NCBI RefSeq assembly: GCF_020509005.1
Contig: NC_063014.1
Location: forward strand, 1,612,001 to 1,676,000
Length of the DNA stretch: 64,000 nt
DNA from: Fulvia fulva
Lineage: Eukaryota > Ascomycota > Dothideomycetes > Mycosphaerellales > Mycosphaerellaceae
Direction of reading: 5' to 3'
Shown: positions 36,519-48,885 of the stretch, piece after piece
Position numbering within the stretch: position 1 is the stretch's first letter
Layout: every line of letters starts with the position of its first letter
Notes under the pieces: model-generated
Databases searched by the model: none
Seen by the model: the letters and a program-made list of their open reading frames with translations, nothing else
What the model was told of the DNA's origin: nothing
Position numbers and translations under genes: made by a program

Positions 36519-37613
36519 TCAGTCCCAAAGTGCGCGTCTGGGATCATCCTTTGTATCGTTGTCATCATTAGCTTCACGCTCCTCATCGAGCCCTCGCCAG
36601 AACGCCTCGATCTGTTCTTTGTAATTCGTCCCCGACGCAGGCATTGCGTACAAGTATCGTTGATGTGCAAGCTTGCCGAGCCACTCGTCAATCACTTTTC
36701 CTTTGTCTCCAATGCCGGCAGAATGTACAAGCAGCTGACCTGGGCGATGGTCGAAGTGAACATTCTCCTCGCCGCCATCGTTCGGATAAGCGTTCCACCA
36801 TTGGGACGGGCATTGGACGACGTGATCTTTATATTGATCCATCTGCATGACCTTCTCCATGGCTGACTGCTCAGTGAACTCCAGCTCCTCCTCGGGTCTG
36901 TATGTTCGAAAGGAAACGATCGATGACACAAAGTCCACGCTCCAGGCAGAGACTTTGATCAGAAAAACACCGTTATTGAGGCCGTTCCAGTCTTTCGTGA
37001 ACAGCAGGTGAACGTCGGGGCGATGTGCTGGTGGAAGGAAGATCTCGAGTGAGATGAGCTTGTTTATGATGACAGTGTCTGCGTCAAACCACATGAGCCA
37101 CTCAAGTCGTTCTTCTGCTGGCTTGGCGAGCTGTAGTAAGAGAACTTCGAGGAGGGCGGCTTCTTTTGACCAGAGACCATCCAGGATCGGTTGATGTAGC
37201 AGAAACATCGTGTACCCATTCACCTTGCTGTGCGCCAGATGGGTGTCGATGGCTCTCTGGTAAGCCTCGTTGTGTTTGCCGTGAGCGACTGTACACTTCC
37301 CTATCGTTGGTCGTTGGGGCGAGGTCCAGTTGAGGCCGACAAGTTTGGTCAGCCTGTTGTTGATGGCGGTACTCTTGTGGAAGAAGTATGAAGTAGGCTC
37401 GAATGTCTCCAGACCTGTCGATGAAGTCTGTATCCGTACATGCATACCGTGATACATTTTGGTGAACTCGAACGTTGCTAATATCAGTGAGACAATGAAA
37501 AGGAAGAGTATTGACGTTCGTGCCATGATGAACCTCATTCTGGCGAGGCTGTGGTGTACCTCATCGGACTCCACGTCACCGACAGTATATATACTACCCT
37601 TTGTTGATGCCAT
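36519..37613 (-). CDS. GT34 family glycosyltransferase (Gma12/Mnn10-like)
   Basis: Single exon of ~364 codons from ATG 37613 (MASTKGSIYTVGD). The frame is open further to 37826 but the extra 71 residues look non-coding. Type II membrane topology is suggested by one hydrophobic segment at about residues 33-50 (TSILFLFIVSLILATF). The luminal catalytic domain shows EERLEWLMWFDADTVIIN with the DxD metal site, LFTKDWNGLNNGVFLIKVS, and AYPNDGGEENVHFDHRPGQL followed by LLVHSAGI near the end, all typical of galactosyl-/mannosyltransferases of this family in the Golgi. It probably acts on cell-wall or secreted glycoproteins. Confidence 0.88.
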   Translation of the reverse strand: MASTKGSIYTVGDVESDEVHHSLARMRFIMARTSILFLFIVSLILATFEFTKMYHGMHVRIQTSSTGLETFEPTSYFFHKSTAINNRLTKLVGLNWTSPQRPTIGKCTVAHGKHNEAYQRAIDTHLAHSKVNGYTMFLLHQPILDGLWSKEAALLEVLLLQLAKPAEERLEWLMWFDADTVIINKLISLEIFLPPAHRPDVHLLFTKDWNGLNNGVFLIKVSAWSVDFVSSIVSFRTYRPEEELEFTEQSAMEKVMQMDQYKDHVVQCPSQWWNAYPNDGGEENVHFDHRPGQLLVHSAGIGDKGKVIDEWLGKLAHQRYLYAMPASGTNYKEQIEAFWRGLDEEREANDDNDTKDDPRRALWD

Positions 37614-38105
37614 TTTGAGATTGTGATCCGGCGTCTCAGATGGCCAGGAGAGTACGAATCTGTATAGCAGGCCAAGGCTGTGAGGCTTCGTACTGGGCCG
37701 TGGCATAAGTATAAGGCACGGACATGAGGCGCGTTCTTGCCTTGGACCAGATCCTACCAGAGCCGAACCAAAAGTCGGCATTTGACGATGACTGTATGAT
37801 GCCACCCTGCGGCTAGTCCTTCGCATGTGGTGGTAACTCTATTTCGACTGTAGCTGCTGCAGAGCTGAGTTTTGACGAAGATGAGATCTTGTATTTCGAG
37901 TAAGGTCGCAACAGAGCTGGAATACATTCATACCGCATCTCCCTCAATACTTGCATCATGGGTTTGCACTGCTTCACTCACGTTGGGCGACTTGTAGGCG
38001 CGTGCGAATCTTCTGCCCGAGCAGTAGACCAAGACCTCTATACCAGAATTAGCGCGCTCAGCCAAACTATGCCAATACTTCGGTCTCAGTCCACAACATC
38101 ACTGC
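37614..38105. other. Intergenic, promoter of the GT34 gene
   Basis: No separate gene seen; an upstream in-frame extension of the GT34 gene is not convincing. Confidence 0.4.
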
Positions 38106-38445
38106 GGCGGGTAAAGGGCCAATGCTGACGAGCAGCCAAGCTTTGACACGTTGCTGCCGTGGATTGTGCTTGATGCAATCGTGGAGTCAGGCCTGCCTGT
38201 TGAATATGTGCAGCACACGTGCGACCTGCCATGGCCAGAAAAGCCACACCTTGGGTCATCGATGCCGTATATCTGCGCCATTCCACGTTACGATCCCCAT
38301 GTGCCAATTAAACGTGCTCTTTGAGTGCGGTGTTGGCATCTCTTGGCACGGGATCACCGGCTTCGAGCAACATGTGAAAGGTGTTGCCGATATCCCAGCA
38401 CTGCTTGAAAAGACCATCGCTGAGCTGAGGACATACATAAATTGA
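38106..38445 (+). pseudogene. Possible gene fragment with frameshift, family unknown
   Basis: Two adjacent frames read like real protein. One covers about 38114-38320 (SFDTLLPWIVLDAIVESGLP, then PHLGSSMPYICAIPRYDPHV) and stops at a TGA. The next covers about 38305-38445 (LFECGVGISWHGITGFEQHV, then DIPALLEKTIAELRTYIN). Together they look like the C-terminal ~110 residues of one protein broken by a 1-nt shift near 38315. No start, upstream exons or family could be recognised. Confidence 0.3.
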
Positions 38446-38830
38446 TGAAATGGAGTCGTTGCGGTTGTCAAGCAGAGGAAGCAGAAGGAACGATTGCGAG
38501 ACATCTGAAGAACTCCACTCTTTGCGCTTGGACCAACAACCTCTGACGCGTCGTTTCCTATTACGCTCGCAGGGACATCAACAACATCATCAACATGCCA
38601 TCTCGATACCTTCTGTAGTCTCTATGAGGAGTATCAATGCGAGGGAGGTAACTTAGGCTATCAAATCCCGCGCCATATTGTTAGACGACACAAGCATGTT
38701 GATTTGCTGAGGCTCAAAACGACAGTGGCAGCGTCAGATCTTCTCCCTTTGTGTTGTGTCACGCTCACGTTGAAGTCCAGAAGGTTCCTTTTCAGTACAC
38801 CTCGCTTGAACCCGCGGGTGCCGATGTCAA
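38446..38830. other. Intergenic, no gene seen
   Basis: No credible coding frame. Confidence 0.4.
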
Positions 38831-39103
38831 ATGGGAGGGGAGATGGTAAGGCGGCATGATGTCAGGAAATGGCCGTCAGGTCGGAAAGACCAGATCCCTT
38901 ACGATTCCAACGGGAAGAAGCTGAAGATCCCGCTGAGGGCTGTGCTGCCAGGAGGTGTGAAGGCGTGTACGAGCAGGAAGTTAACAGCTGAAGGAGGCAG
39001 GCTTTGGAGCTTGATCCATCGGACTTATCGTGAGACTGAGAAGTTTACTAATGAGGAGCAGTTGCTGAGAGCGAAGCTGTATATTCTCGACATGCAAGCG
39101 TGA
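38831..39103 (+). CDS. Small hypothetical protein
   Basis: A 90-codon frame ending seven bases from the stop of the convergent acetyltransferase gene. It is basic and soluble-looking (KDQIPYDSNGKKLKIPLRAV, HRTYRETEKFTNEEQLLRAK). It may be the last exon of a longer gene whose upstream exons I could not find, or spurious. Confidence 0.3.
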   Translation: MGGEMVRRHDVRKWPSGRKDQIPYDSNGKKLKIPLRAVLPGGVKACTSRKLTAEGGRLWSLIHRTYRETEKFTNEEQLLRAKLYILDMQA

Positions 39104-39110
39104 CAATTGG

Positions 39111-41706
39111 CTAGGTGTACAAGATTTTCAACAGCCACATCACGAAGAGTACTCGAGTACCTCTGTCCCGCACTCTCGCTGGCCACACTGCAGCCTTTTC
39201 CCGTTGTAGGACACTCGGCCTATTCGCTACTTCCTCAGTCGAAAGCGCTCCATCTTCCTCCATGACTTCGCCAGCCAACAGACCCATCTCAACCTCAGCA
39301 ACAGGTTTGGTATCACCTGTCGCTTCTGTCGACTCATGGTCTTCAATAAACCAATTTGCAATAACGCCCGTGGCATCCCCAACAATACTGCAAGCGATCA
39401 AGTACAGCGGCGTAATGAGCACTAGATCTCTCCACCGATCGCCCCAGACCGTGTCATCTCCATGGAAGAAGCCGGTACGCAGCACGCTTTCCTGGTCGAC
39501 TGCTAGCCAGAGATGATTCTGCATCACATACATTTCACCCGAATACCGGCCCAGCCAAGCGAAGGCTGCAGAGTGCCAGTTACGAAGGAGTGGATGAGCA
39601 TTCCGTAGGATGATGAACGTCAGGATGGGCGTGATCGTGAGATATGGTTGTAGTTTGCTGAAAGCTGCTGTGGATTTCAGGGCTGTGTTGGTCCAGTAGA
39701 AGTAATATCCAAAGGCAAGTATTGATGCTGCAATGACGAGGTATTGGAGAGCTGGGAAGGCTTTCCTCAAAGTTCTGCTGAGGCTGTCTTGCTGCTTGTC
39801 GGAGGAGAGGATATCTTTGATCCAGACATACAACATTGCCACCAGCATGCCGACGTAGACGATGTATTGATCCTGGTCGACGCGATGATGGAAGAACTCC
39901 CCCGCATCGAAGGACATGCGGCAGGTGATCTTGAATATCTTGACCACGGTCTCCGGCAGGTCTTTCGTGTTTAAGAATGTGTGCACAGCCAGAGCTGAGA
40001 CTGCGATTTTGGACAGGAGCAATGGTGTCTTGCTGTTCCAGTCTTTCTTCACGGCCATGGTGACACGCAGTACCAGAATGTTGACAATGCCATGTAGTAG
40101 TATAGCACCCAGCGTGTGCCCAGAACGTAGGCCAATGTTATGGGCAGCAAATTCGTCCGAATCATGACATTCACGAAGCGCTTCGCAGAGAAGTCCTTTT
40201 TCTGCAAAAAATATACTGTATGCCCAAAGCCGGTCAGGAAAAGGTAGGACGCCATGGTAAGGCGGATAATCTCCCAGAACCAATCAGCTCCACGCCAGGC
40301 CATGTTGTAGTGGTAAATGATGATGAGTGCTTGCATCCAGCCTTTCCACTCATCAGTCTGATCCCGTGGTAGAAATGGCTGATCCGGGAATTTCTCGCCT
40401 GGTGCAAATTTTCGAACTGGTTTACAAGGGCGTAGCGTGGCAGCGCCGACCACAAATGTGATCAAGATCATGCTGCCAAGATTATTCAAGTCAAGAGGTA
40501 TTCGCTTCACCTGCTCGAAGACATGAGTCCTGTCCGTGATGTACTGCAGTGTTACGACAGAGGTGAAGGCGCAGGTGGCCCTGACAACAGGCCGATTCGC
40601 ATCGCTAAGGTAGGGGAGCTTAAGATATGCGAGCAGGACCAGAGGAAGAATGGCAAGTGCGATGATCAGAAATCCGATCTGAATCCAGTTCCTTTTCCAA
40701 ACTCCACAGCATATCCCCTTGTGTATGAAGCCATCATACCTGCCGATCCTTGCGTTACACCGTAGGTTCAGCAACACATCGGCACGCCGGCACGACACCT
40801 CACCCGAGACGTTGATGCCGTCGTTGGCATACATCTCCTTGCGTGGCTCGGTCATGTCGCTGAAGCTCCACATGATCGAGATGGCGGGATGTGCATCTGC
40901 AGCAGCCTTGAGTGCATCATTCGCTTCCTGGACCGGTGTCAAATCAGGCGCGCTGCCATCGTGGTTGAAGGGTCTCTCGGCAGGTGCAAGCAATAGAAGG
41001 TCACCAGGTCCATCGAGAAATGTGAAAACATCACTTGATCCTGCTGGCTTTCGGGCAAATTCGCTGGATGAGTAGGCGATGGAAGCAAGACTCTCAACGG
41101 CCTTAGCGTATTGCACGCCCTCGTCTCTGTCCACGAATGAATGGCCAGCGCCTATAACGGTGAGCATCGGTTTGATGGCTTTGCCATCGCGGAGATCTTC
41201 CATGCGGTGAATGATCTTGGTACCATTCAAGTAAGGATCCCAGATGTATTCGACCTCGATGTTATCCTTGCTAAAGTTGAGGTCCTCGCCGCGCTGCTGC
41301 CGGACTTCTGGGACATGGAGTCTACTGTCGAGTCGTTGTGCAATGGCCCAGTAAGTGCCTTGGGTCTGCAAATCGCCAGCGAACACAACAATCTTGCGAG
41401 ACTCGCCATTTGCACAGTCCTTGATCTCACGTCTGTTGTGGTCGGCAGTATCACAGCCTGGCACGAGCCACTTGTCTTGGTACCAATGGCCACCTCGGGT
41501 CAACGCTTGACATTTGTTCGGATCGTCGTCTTTGGTAGCAGATCAGCAGAGCGTGGCATCTATACTCTTCGACACTTACCGAGAATGAGGTGTCTGCAAA
41601 GCACTGCCATCAGCAGCACTACTGGGTAGATCGCCCAACCATGTGGGATCGATACGAGCCTATTGTGCCCAGCGCTGGTCGACTCTGAGAGTGCTTTCAG
41701 CTTCAT
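39111..41706 (-). pseudogene. Cas1-type polysaccharide O-acetyltransferase, frameshifted
   Basis: Exon 1 is 41706-41580 (MKLKALSESTSAGHNRLVSI, then a membrane segment YPVVLLMAVL). A 50-nt intron (GTAAGT...AAAG) follows, and exon 2 begins at 41529. The SGNH-like luminal domain is followed by ~10 membrane segments of the Cas1p acyltransferase type (WKGWMQALIIIYHYNMAWRG). At 40061-40064 the coding frame changes: FWYCV in one frame is followed immediately by TMAVKKDWN in the next, as from a 1-nt deletion with no room for an intron, and the second frame runs to the stop at 39111. The usual GDS serine motif reads GDLQ and the C-terminal DxxH reads DGIN. The family O-acetylates capsule or wall polysaccharides or sialic acids; this copy is probably inactive unless the frameshift is a sequencing error. 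Confidence 0.78.
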
Positions 41707-42168
41707 ACCTAAGGTTGTCGTATAAGAACGTCAAGCAGAGTATGTTAGGAAGCTGGGCGTGAAGATACTGTGGTTCCTCCAAGGATCGTTTGTCTCATGC
41801 CACACATGCCGGGGTCCGAGACCACACCAAGTATGCTTGAGCAATTGCCACGTACAAGACAATGTGACCGGCTTGCTGGCAGGTCGGATCGACGTGTAAG
41901 TGAAAGCATGCTGCCGAGACACGCAGCTCTCACGAATGGACTCTTGATGGAGTCACGTGTGAGGGCAGACCAACACCAGCCTCATCGTGATTGCGTGATG
42001 AGGCTCGAGCATGATGATCGCTGTATCGAAGAATCATGGACGCAGCCCTTGGCCAATGTGGTCTTGTCGTTGTACGCTAGGATCCGCCATCTGTTGAATG
42101 ATTGGCATGTGGTGCAGGGCCAAGCTACCGGAATTGGGCCGTGGAGTAGATATGGGGGCAGCCGGTGA
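41707..42168. other. Intergenic, edge of the gene-rich half
   Basis: Upstream region of the acetyltransferase gene with normal composition. CA/TG-containing words are still common here and largely disappear after about 42,230. Confidence 0.5.
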
Positions 42169-42290
42169 ATTACTCCGACAGGGACAATCATGTCAAGAAT
42201 TACTACGACAGGGACCATTATGTATTTCTTACTCCGATAGGGACTTGTACGGTATCTATATTACTACTATAGGGACTATTATCGCTAACG
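42169..42290 (+). repeat. Four degenerate ~30-bp tandem repeats
   Basis: Units start at 42169, 42199, 42229 and 42260, each beginning with (A)TTACTCCGACAGGGAC or a RIP-like derivative (TTACTACTATAGGGAC). The later units are more TA-rich. The array lies exactly at the switch from normal to RIP-mutated sequence. Confidence 0.75.
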
Positions 42291-42318
42291 ATATAAATAA
42301 AGTACTATAGCTAGGTAG

Positions 42319-42700
42319 AGCTTCCTATATCGCTTTAACCTACTCACCTGTGCTTATAGAGCAGGTTAAAGCAATATAGGAGCAACAAATCAAGTAGTAT
42401 AGGTAGGCAAAGGAGAGTTAATAGCTATATCCGTATAACCGTACTTTACTTTGTTCTCTTATTACCTAGACCTTATCTAGTTATAGGCGCCTTCCCTATA
42501 CAGTTTAATCTACTCTATAAGAACAGGTACGTAGGTTATATAATATAGGGAAGTAGTATAATATATTTGATCGCCTAGCTTATCGTCCTCCCTCGGCGTT
42601 CTTATTCCTTAGACCTTATATAGTTATAGGTACTATATCTAGTATAATTTTACCTACTTGCTTGTCTATACGGAGTAGGTTAAATTATACTAGATAGGGC
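42319..42700. repeat. Array of three hairpin modules
   Basis: Inverted-repeat arms: 42323-42341 with 42363-42381 (18/19 match), 42492-42513 with 42531-42552 (17/22), 42636-42657 with 42675-42696 (21/22). All arms end in a variant of TTTAACCTAC. Modules 2 and 3 are preceded by near-identical 30-nt leaders at 42459-42488 and 42601-42630, so the array arose by tandem duplication, yet each arm pairs best with its own partner. Confidence 0.65.
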
Positions 42701-43564
42701 AATACTATAACGTATATAATCGCCGAGCCTACTAGCCCTATAATCGAGCGTTACTATTATCGTAACGTAGGTAGTAAAGAGGCTATATATCACGGCCCTA
42801 GGCCTAGTAAATAGATAGCTAGTACGTAGATCACGTGACCGCGCGCACTAGCGTGACACCTCGGCTTGTATATAGCCTCGGCGTATCTCGCGCTCCTCTT
42901 TCTTACGTACCTAGCTACTTTATATTAATACGACTATAAACCGCTATACTTAGCTAGGTCTCTATATCCGTAGAAGAGCTACGACGGGATCTATAAGAGT
43001 GTAGATCATTAATAACCGTAATAAGACATTACGGCGTACGTTAGAAAAAACGTACGACTCGGTATAAGAGACTACTACCTTAGGCTAAGTAGTATCTAAT
43101 ATAGTACGCCCTTAACGATAGCGAGGCTCGCTACTAGCTATACGACTAGTAGTATAGCGCGAGTCTATATACAATATATAGACTTAAGGATAGATATAGT
43201 AGTAGTAGTAAACTACCGACAACGCCTTATAGTATAAACTCGAGAGCTTATAGCGACTAGTTACTAACCTACCGCCTAAGTTTAACCTATACGACCTTCT
43301 TTCCGATAACGAGATCTAGAATACCGATAGTATAGCTACGGCGGTAGTTAACTACGACGACGACGGCGCTACCGAAGAAGGCGAAGGAGAGGAAGGTAAG
43401 ACATAATAATAAGTCGCGAAGACCCTCTAGATCCCCGTTAACGACCTCCTATAACTCGATACCGATTAACTCGTTAAGCTCGTATAGGAGCCCGAGAGGG
43501 CCGCGGCTATCTACTTTATCCTACGACGTACGGAGTAAGAGTATAGGAATATAATATAAATAGC
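42701..43564. mobile_element. RIP-mutated transposon remnant, unclassified
   Basis: No long frame; stops (mostly TAG) in all frames and extreme CA/TG depletion. A segment at about 42830-42960 with TCACGTGACC and TATATAGCC resembles an LTR promoter. The last part before 43564 may belong to the same element as 50339-50540, split by the gypsy insertion between them. Confidence 0.4.
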
Positions 43565-43759
43565 TATTACGGTTTACCTCGTAAGGCTATACTTAGTATT
43601 ACGTAACCTAATACGCTAGCGCGCCCGGACCCTAGACCCTAACCTTAACGTCTACTTTATCGCGGCTTCGCGACTTTCTTATCTACTCTTCTTCGTAGAA
43701 CTTATTCGATTCTAAGGTATTAATACGTTTACGCCCTATCTTACGCCTTGTCCGTATTA
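43565..43759 (+). repeat. 5' LTR of gypsy element A
   Basis: 195 bp, starting TATTACGG and ending CCGTATTA (TG...CA ends turned to TA...TA by RIP). It aligns without gaps to 50144-50338, with about 14 differences, 13 of them transitions. Confidence 0.88.
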
Positions 43760-46700
43760 TTAAGGTCTACCGCCCTTAGATCGCCGAGCCGTATAATTAT
43801 AGACTACGTATCGCCGCTACGACCGCGTACGACTAAGACTCGAATAGCCGTAGGTACTAATACGACTATCGGACTAGACGAATCATCCTTTATCCTAAGA
43901 CTTAACCTAAACCCTCTTACGAAGGCGTTCCTCCGAGAAGCCCGATAAAAGTAGAACGGTATACTTAGCGTAGTATAGTAAGAGGTAGAAGACGAGTCGT
44001 AGTAGGATCCGGATTTTGACGATACCGTAGGTATAGAACGACTACGTAATATAGCGTAAGAGATATAGAACGAGACTTAGGGTCGTAGAGATACTAAGTA
44101 GGCTCGTTAGTAAGAGGAAGAACGTTAGCGCTAAAAGTACTAAGAGCTACTACGTAATAAGTATAACCGACGTTAGTCTAAGAAGGAAACTCGACTCCGT
44201 ATAGGTAGAGAGGATAAGACCTTATAATAGGGTATACGTACGCGGAAGGAGGAACATCTTAGCTACCGCTATACGATACTAATTAACTTTACCTAGAAGG
44301 GCGAAGAGGTAGAATATAGGCTACGGTATAACCCTACCGAGTTCTAGATCGCTATAGCCGAGGAGCTTTTTCGCTCGGTTACTAAGAACCTAGAAGCCTA
44401 GCTAGATGTCCTAGACGAACACCGTCTCGGCTACCTCGGTCTTAAGGAGGTACGGGAGGTATTAACTACTTAGAAGAGCTAGCTATAGGCTAAGGCCAAT
44501 CGGTATAAGGATAAGTTAGTATTGCTCTAAGTAATACTCGACGAGCTTAGGGACGATATAGAATTAGTAGCTAAGATCGCTTACCTAAAGAAGTTGGGTA
44601 AGAAGGCGGCCGCTAAAATTAAGAACTTACGTAGTCGTAATATAGATCTAGCTAGCGAACTCGAAGCGACCTAGACTAAGTTAGCTACTAAGTAGAGCTT
44701 AGGTAAGCGTACTACCGCGTTTATTACGGATCTATAAGCCTAGCTAAAGGAGCGCGATGACTATATCGCGTAGCTAAAGCCTAAGGAACCGACACCTCTA
44801 CTACCTCCTACGAGGTAGAAGTCCGCCCTCGAGAGGCTACTCGACGGCGAGGACTATAGTATTAAGATAGGTATAACGAAGACTAAGAAGGCTACCTCTA
44901 CCGTAGCTAGCGATAATAATAACACTACGGTAGTCTTAGTTAACGCCGCTATCTAGCGTAGTAACGGCGGTACCCGTAACTTGATTAACTCGAGGAAGAT
45001 TCCTATATTCTTAGCTAATATACCTAATTATAAGGATGAACTAGGATTTGTAGAGTAGAAGGAGAAAGTAGAGGACTATATAACTATAGAAGAGTTATAT
45101 AGCCGATCATCTATAGTATACTTAGTAGTATTTAATAACTTCGTCGTCGGTAATACTAACGCCCGCCTACGGCTATATAAGAAGAAGGTGACCGGTTAGC
45201 GTAAGTTAATAACAGTGCTAAACGACTCTTACGGCGAGCACTATAAGCTTAAGAAGCATAAGAAGGCTTATAATAACTATACCTAAGGTAATCGTATATT
45301 TAACGCATTTTATACTAAGTTCCTAGAGTATAGGTACTACCTAGAGAAGATAGATAAGGAACTTATCGACGATATCTAGGACAAGCTAAACGACAAGTTA
45401 AAGTAGGCACTAGTATATCGCGACGACTTTGATAACCTCCTAGCCCTTTAGCGATACCTTCGTAATATCGAACTGAAATTAGACAATATTAAGGGTTCCG
45501 GCGGAGGCGGTAGCGGCCGTAACAATAGTAGCCGTCGCGGTAGTAACGAAAGTAAGCCTAAGTATCTCTACTATAACGAGAAGATTCGTAAGGAATATAA
45601 TCTTAAAGCCGCTAAGTACGAGAGTTATACCTTCCGTAATCTTACTAAGGAAGAAGTAGCTAAGGCTAAGGAGGATATATTCTACTACGTATATAAGGCT
45701 ATAGACTATAAGAGTGCCTAGTTGCCTAAGTGTCCCTTTAAGAAGTATAAGAAGACTAGTAGCGACGCTAATAACGCTACAAAGAACGTATCGATCTAGG
45801 TCGGCTACGTACTAGTAGAGCTTAAGGCTACCGAGTCGGGGGAAGCCTAGGCTCTAGTCGTATACGTACCGACTAGTAGCCTATACTCGCGCCTAGTACT
45901 AATCCTCTAAAGACGGTACTACTAGAACCTCCTACGGTTACGCCCTTATTATATTACCGTTATAGAGGAAAGAGGAACCCTATATAGTAAGAAATAGCAA
46001 TTAGTAATATCCCCGTAGTCTTTAGTCCGGAGGTTATACTATATACTATAAAGACGAGAGACCTTCCGCTAAGAAGCTCGTACATTATAGTAGTAGGCGT
46101 AGCGGGTAGTAAGCTAGTACGTATTCTAATAGATCCCGGTACCGAGTCGCTATTTTGTAATACGAAGTTTACGAAGAAACATCTATTACGAACACGACTG
46201 CCTTAGGCTTAGAAGATAGGCCTAGGAGCTAACCCTAAAGTATCTAATTAAGCTACGGAATATATTAAGACTAAGGTCGACCTAAACGGTTATGTCGAGG
46301 AAGTTAGTTACTTCGTTACTAACCTCGACTACGACTTTGTGTTTAGTATACCCTAGTTCTAGAAGCACTGCTCTATACTAGACTAGAGAGCTAATATATT
46401 TATATTTACTAAAAAGTACTATATAGATTATTACGATCCTTGCCCTACGACTATCGGCGGTATAAAGGTTCGTATATAGCACGCTATCCCTTATTTATAG
46501 ACTCTAGAACCTAATATCTAGGTGTCTAGTATAACGATTAGCGAAGCCTACGAAGAAAACTTAGACGAAGGTTACCTTATTTAGGAAATAGGGACTCTTA
46601 ACCCTAATAAGCTAGAGCCTACGACTAAGGAACTTATTTACGACATAAGTATACGGCTAGGTACTATATTAGCTAAAGACAAGGCTATCTACATAAATAA

Positions 46701-48684
46701 GAAGCAAGCGACTATACGAGAAGTCGAATTCTTACTGCCCTAATAGCTAAAGGACCTAAAGTACGGATTTGACCCGTCTATCGCTAAAGGCCTACCTCCC
46801 TATCGCCCCGAATCAGATTTAGCGATTGAATTCGTTAAAGGCGCTAAGCTACCTTTTAAGCGTCCTTATTCTATGTCGAAACTAGAGCTCGATATAACTA
46901 AAGCCTACGTCGATAAGAAAGAAGCCGCTAGTAAAATCCGACGCTCTACGTCCTAGATCGCTAGTCCTATTATTATTATTAAGAAGCTAGGTAGAGGACT
47001 ACGTGTCTACGTAGACTATAGAGCTATTAACGCTATTACCGTTAAGAATAGGTACCCGATACCTTAAGTCCGTAAGACCCTAGCTTATATAAGCGGCGTA
47101 TAGTAGTTTACTACCTTAGACATTATTATAGCATTTCACGAGCTACGTATCCGTAAAGGCTACGGATAGAAGACAGCCTTTACTACCCGATATAGTATTT
47201 ACGAATAGCTTATAGGGCTATTTAGTCTCTATAACGTACTAAGCGCGTTCTAGGTGTATATTAATAAAGCATTATATAGACACCTAGACGACTTCGTGTC
47301 TATATACCTAGACAACTACATCGTGTTTACGTATAGTTCATTTAAGGAACACGTGAAACACGTACGCACTATAATTAGGTGTCTAATTGACGCTTGACTT
47401 CCTATAGACGTCTATAAGTACCGCTTCTTCTAGAAGAGCGTCAAGTTCTTAGGACTAATTATTACTAATAAGGGCATTTAGATAGATAGATCTAAGGTCT
47501 AGACTATTATAGATTAGGCTACTCGATAGAGCTTGAAGGATGTACTATCCTTCCTTAGGCTAGCTAACTTCTATAGGAGGTTTGTTAATAACTTTTCCGG
47601 TATCGTTATACCTTTAACCGACCTTATACGCGGTAACGTACTTAAGAATTGTACACCCTTCGTATAGAGCCTTGACTACTAAAGTACGTTCGAGACCCTA
47701 AAGGTAGCATTCTACAAACGCCTAGTATTAGTACATTTTGACATTACTAAGCCCTACGTCGTAGAAACTAATTCCTTAGACAGGTATATAGCTAGCGTAT
47801 TGTCTTAGGTTAGAGAGGATAGTAAATTGTATCCTTTCGTATTCTACTCGACAAAGATAAACCTAGTAGAATATAATTACGAGATTTACGATAAGGAGCT
47901 AATAGCTATTATTAGAGCGTTCGAGGAACAGAGGCCGGAGCTAATAAGCGCTCCTATTAAGGTTCTTACCGACTATAAGGGCTTAGAGTAGTTTATAACG
48001 ACTAAGTAGCTAACCCGCCGACAAGCGCGCTAGAGCGAGTTCCTATCCGGGTTCGACTTCTAGATAGAATATCGCCCTAGTAAGCTTAGGACAAAGCCCG
48101 ATAGCCTTACGCGCCGTAGACAAGACATAGACGATAAGGATGATATAAAATATAGGTAGTAAGCTATATTAAAGCTACGTAATCTCCCTCCTAATATACG
48201 TAAGCGCTTAAAGCTATTAGCTATAACTACTCCGCGTACTACGGCCGACTAGTACTAATTAGTACTTTACGTACTCGAAGTAAACGAGGCCTCTATCGAA
48301 GAACTTATCGAGGAAGTCTATACTAAAGACGAGCTAGCGTACGGTGTTAAGAAGGCCCTAGACGATAATGTTCGTACTTTGCTACGAAACCTAGAAGGCT
48401 CTAGCTATATCTCGCTTAGCGACTATAAGTTAGATAGTGACCTAATTAAGATCTAAGGACGTGTATACGTACCGTATAAGCTTCGTCCGGAGCTAATAGC
48501 GAGGCACTACGATACTCTATTAGCTAGGCATCCTAGACGTAAGAAGATAGTTGACCTACTTACGCGTACGTACTACTTGCCTAGTCTAGTAGTAGATGTC
48601 GCCAAGTACGTTAAGAATTATTACCTATATACACGATCTAAGGCTTTTTATAATACGTACTAAGGTATACTCCGATAGTTACCC

Positions 48685-48885
48685 GTGCCCTTAGGTACCT
48701 ATAAGGAGGTAGTATTCGATTACGTAGTAGAGCTACCGGCTAGTTATAGTACTAAGAGCGTAAAGTATAACGCTATCCTTACCCTAACCTATAGACTTAC
48801 TAAGAGGAAGCATCTTATACCCGTAGTAGATTTAACCCCTAAGGTAGCGGCCGACGTCGTATTAAAGTACGTAATTAAGGATTAG
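48685..48885 (+). pseudogene. Integrase core fragment of gypsy element A
   Basis: A 66-codon stretch that escaped stop codons (DYVVELPASYSTKSVKYNAI, TYRLTKRKHLIPVVDLTP). It is the first half of an rve-type integrase core, with the usual Asp of VDRLTK replaced by Tyr. Part of a dead element. Confidence 0.8.

Noticed and set aside
42319..42700. CRISPR array
   Set aside because: The repeats are few, long, imperfect palindromes in a eukaryotic repeat island and lack uniform spacers.
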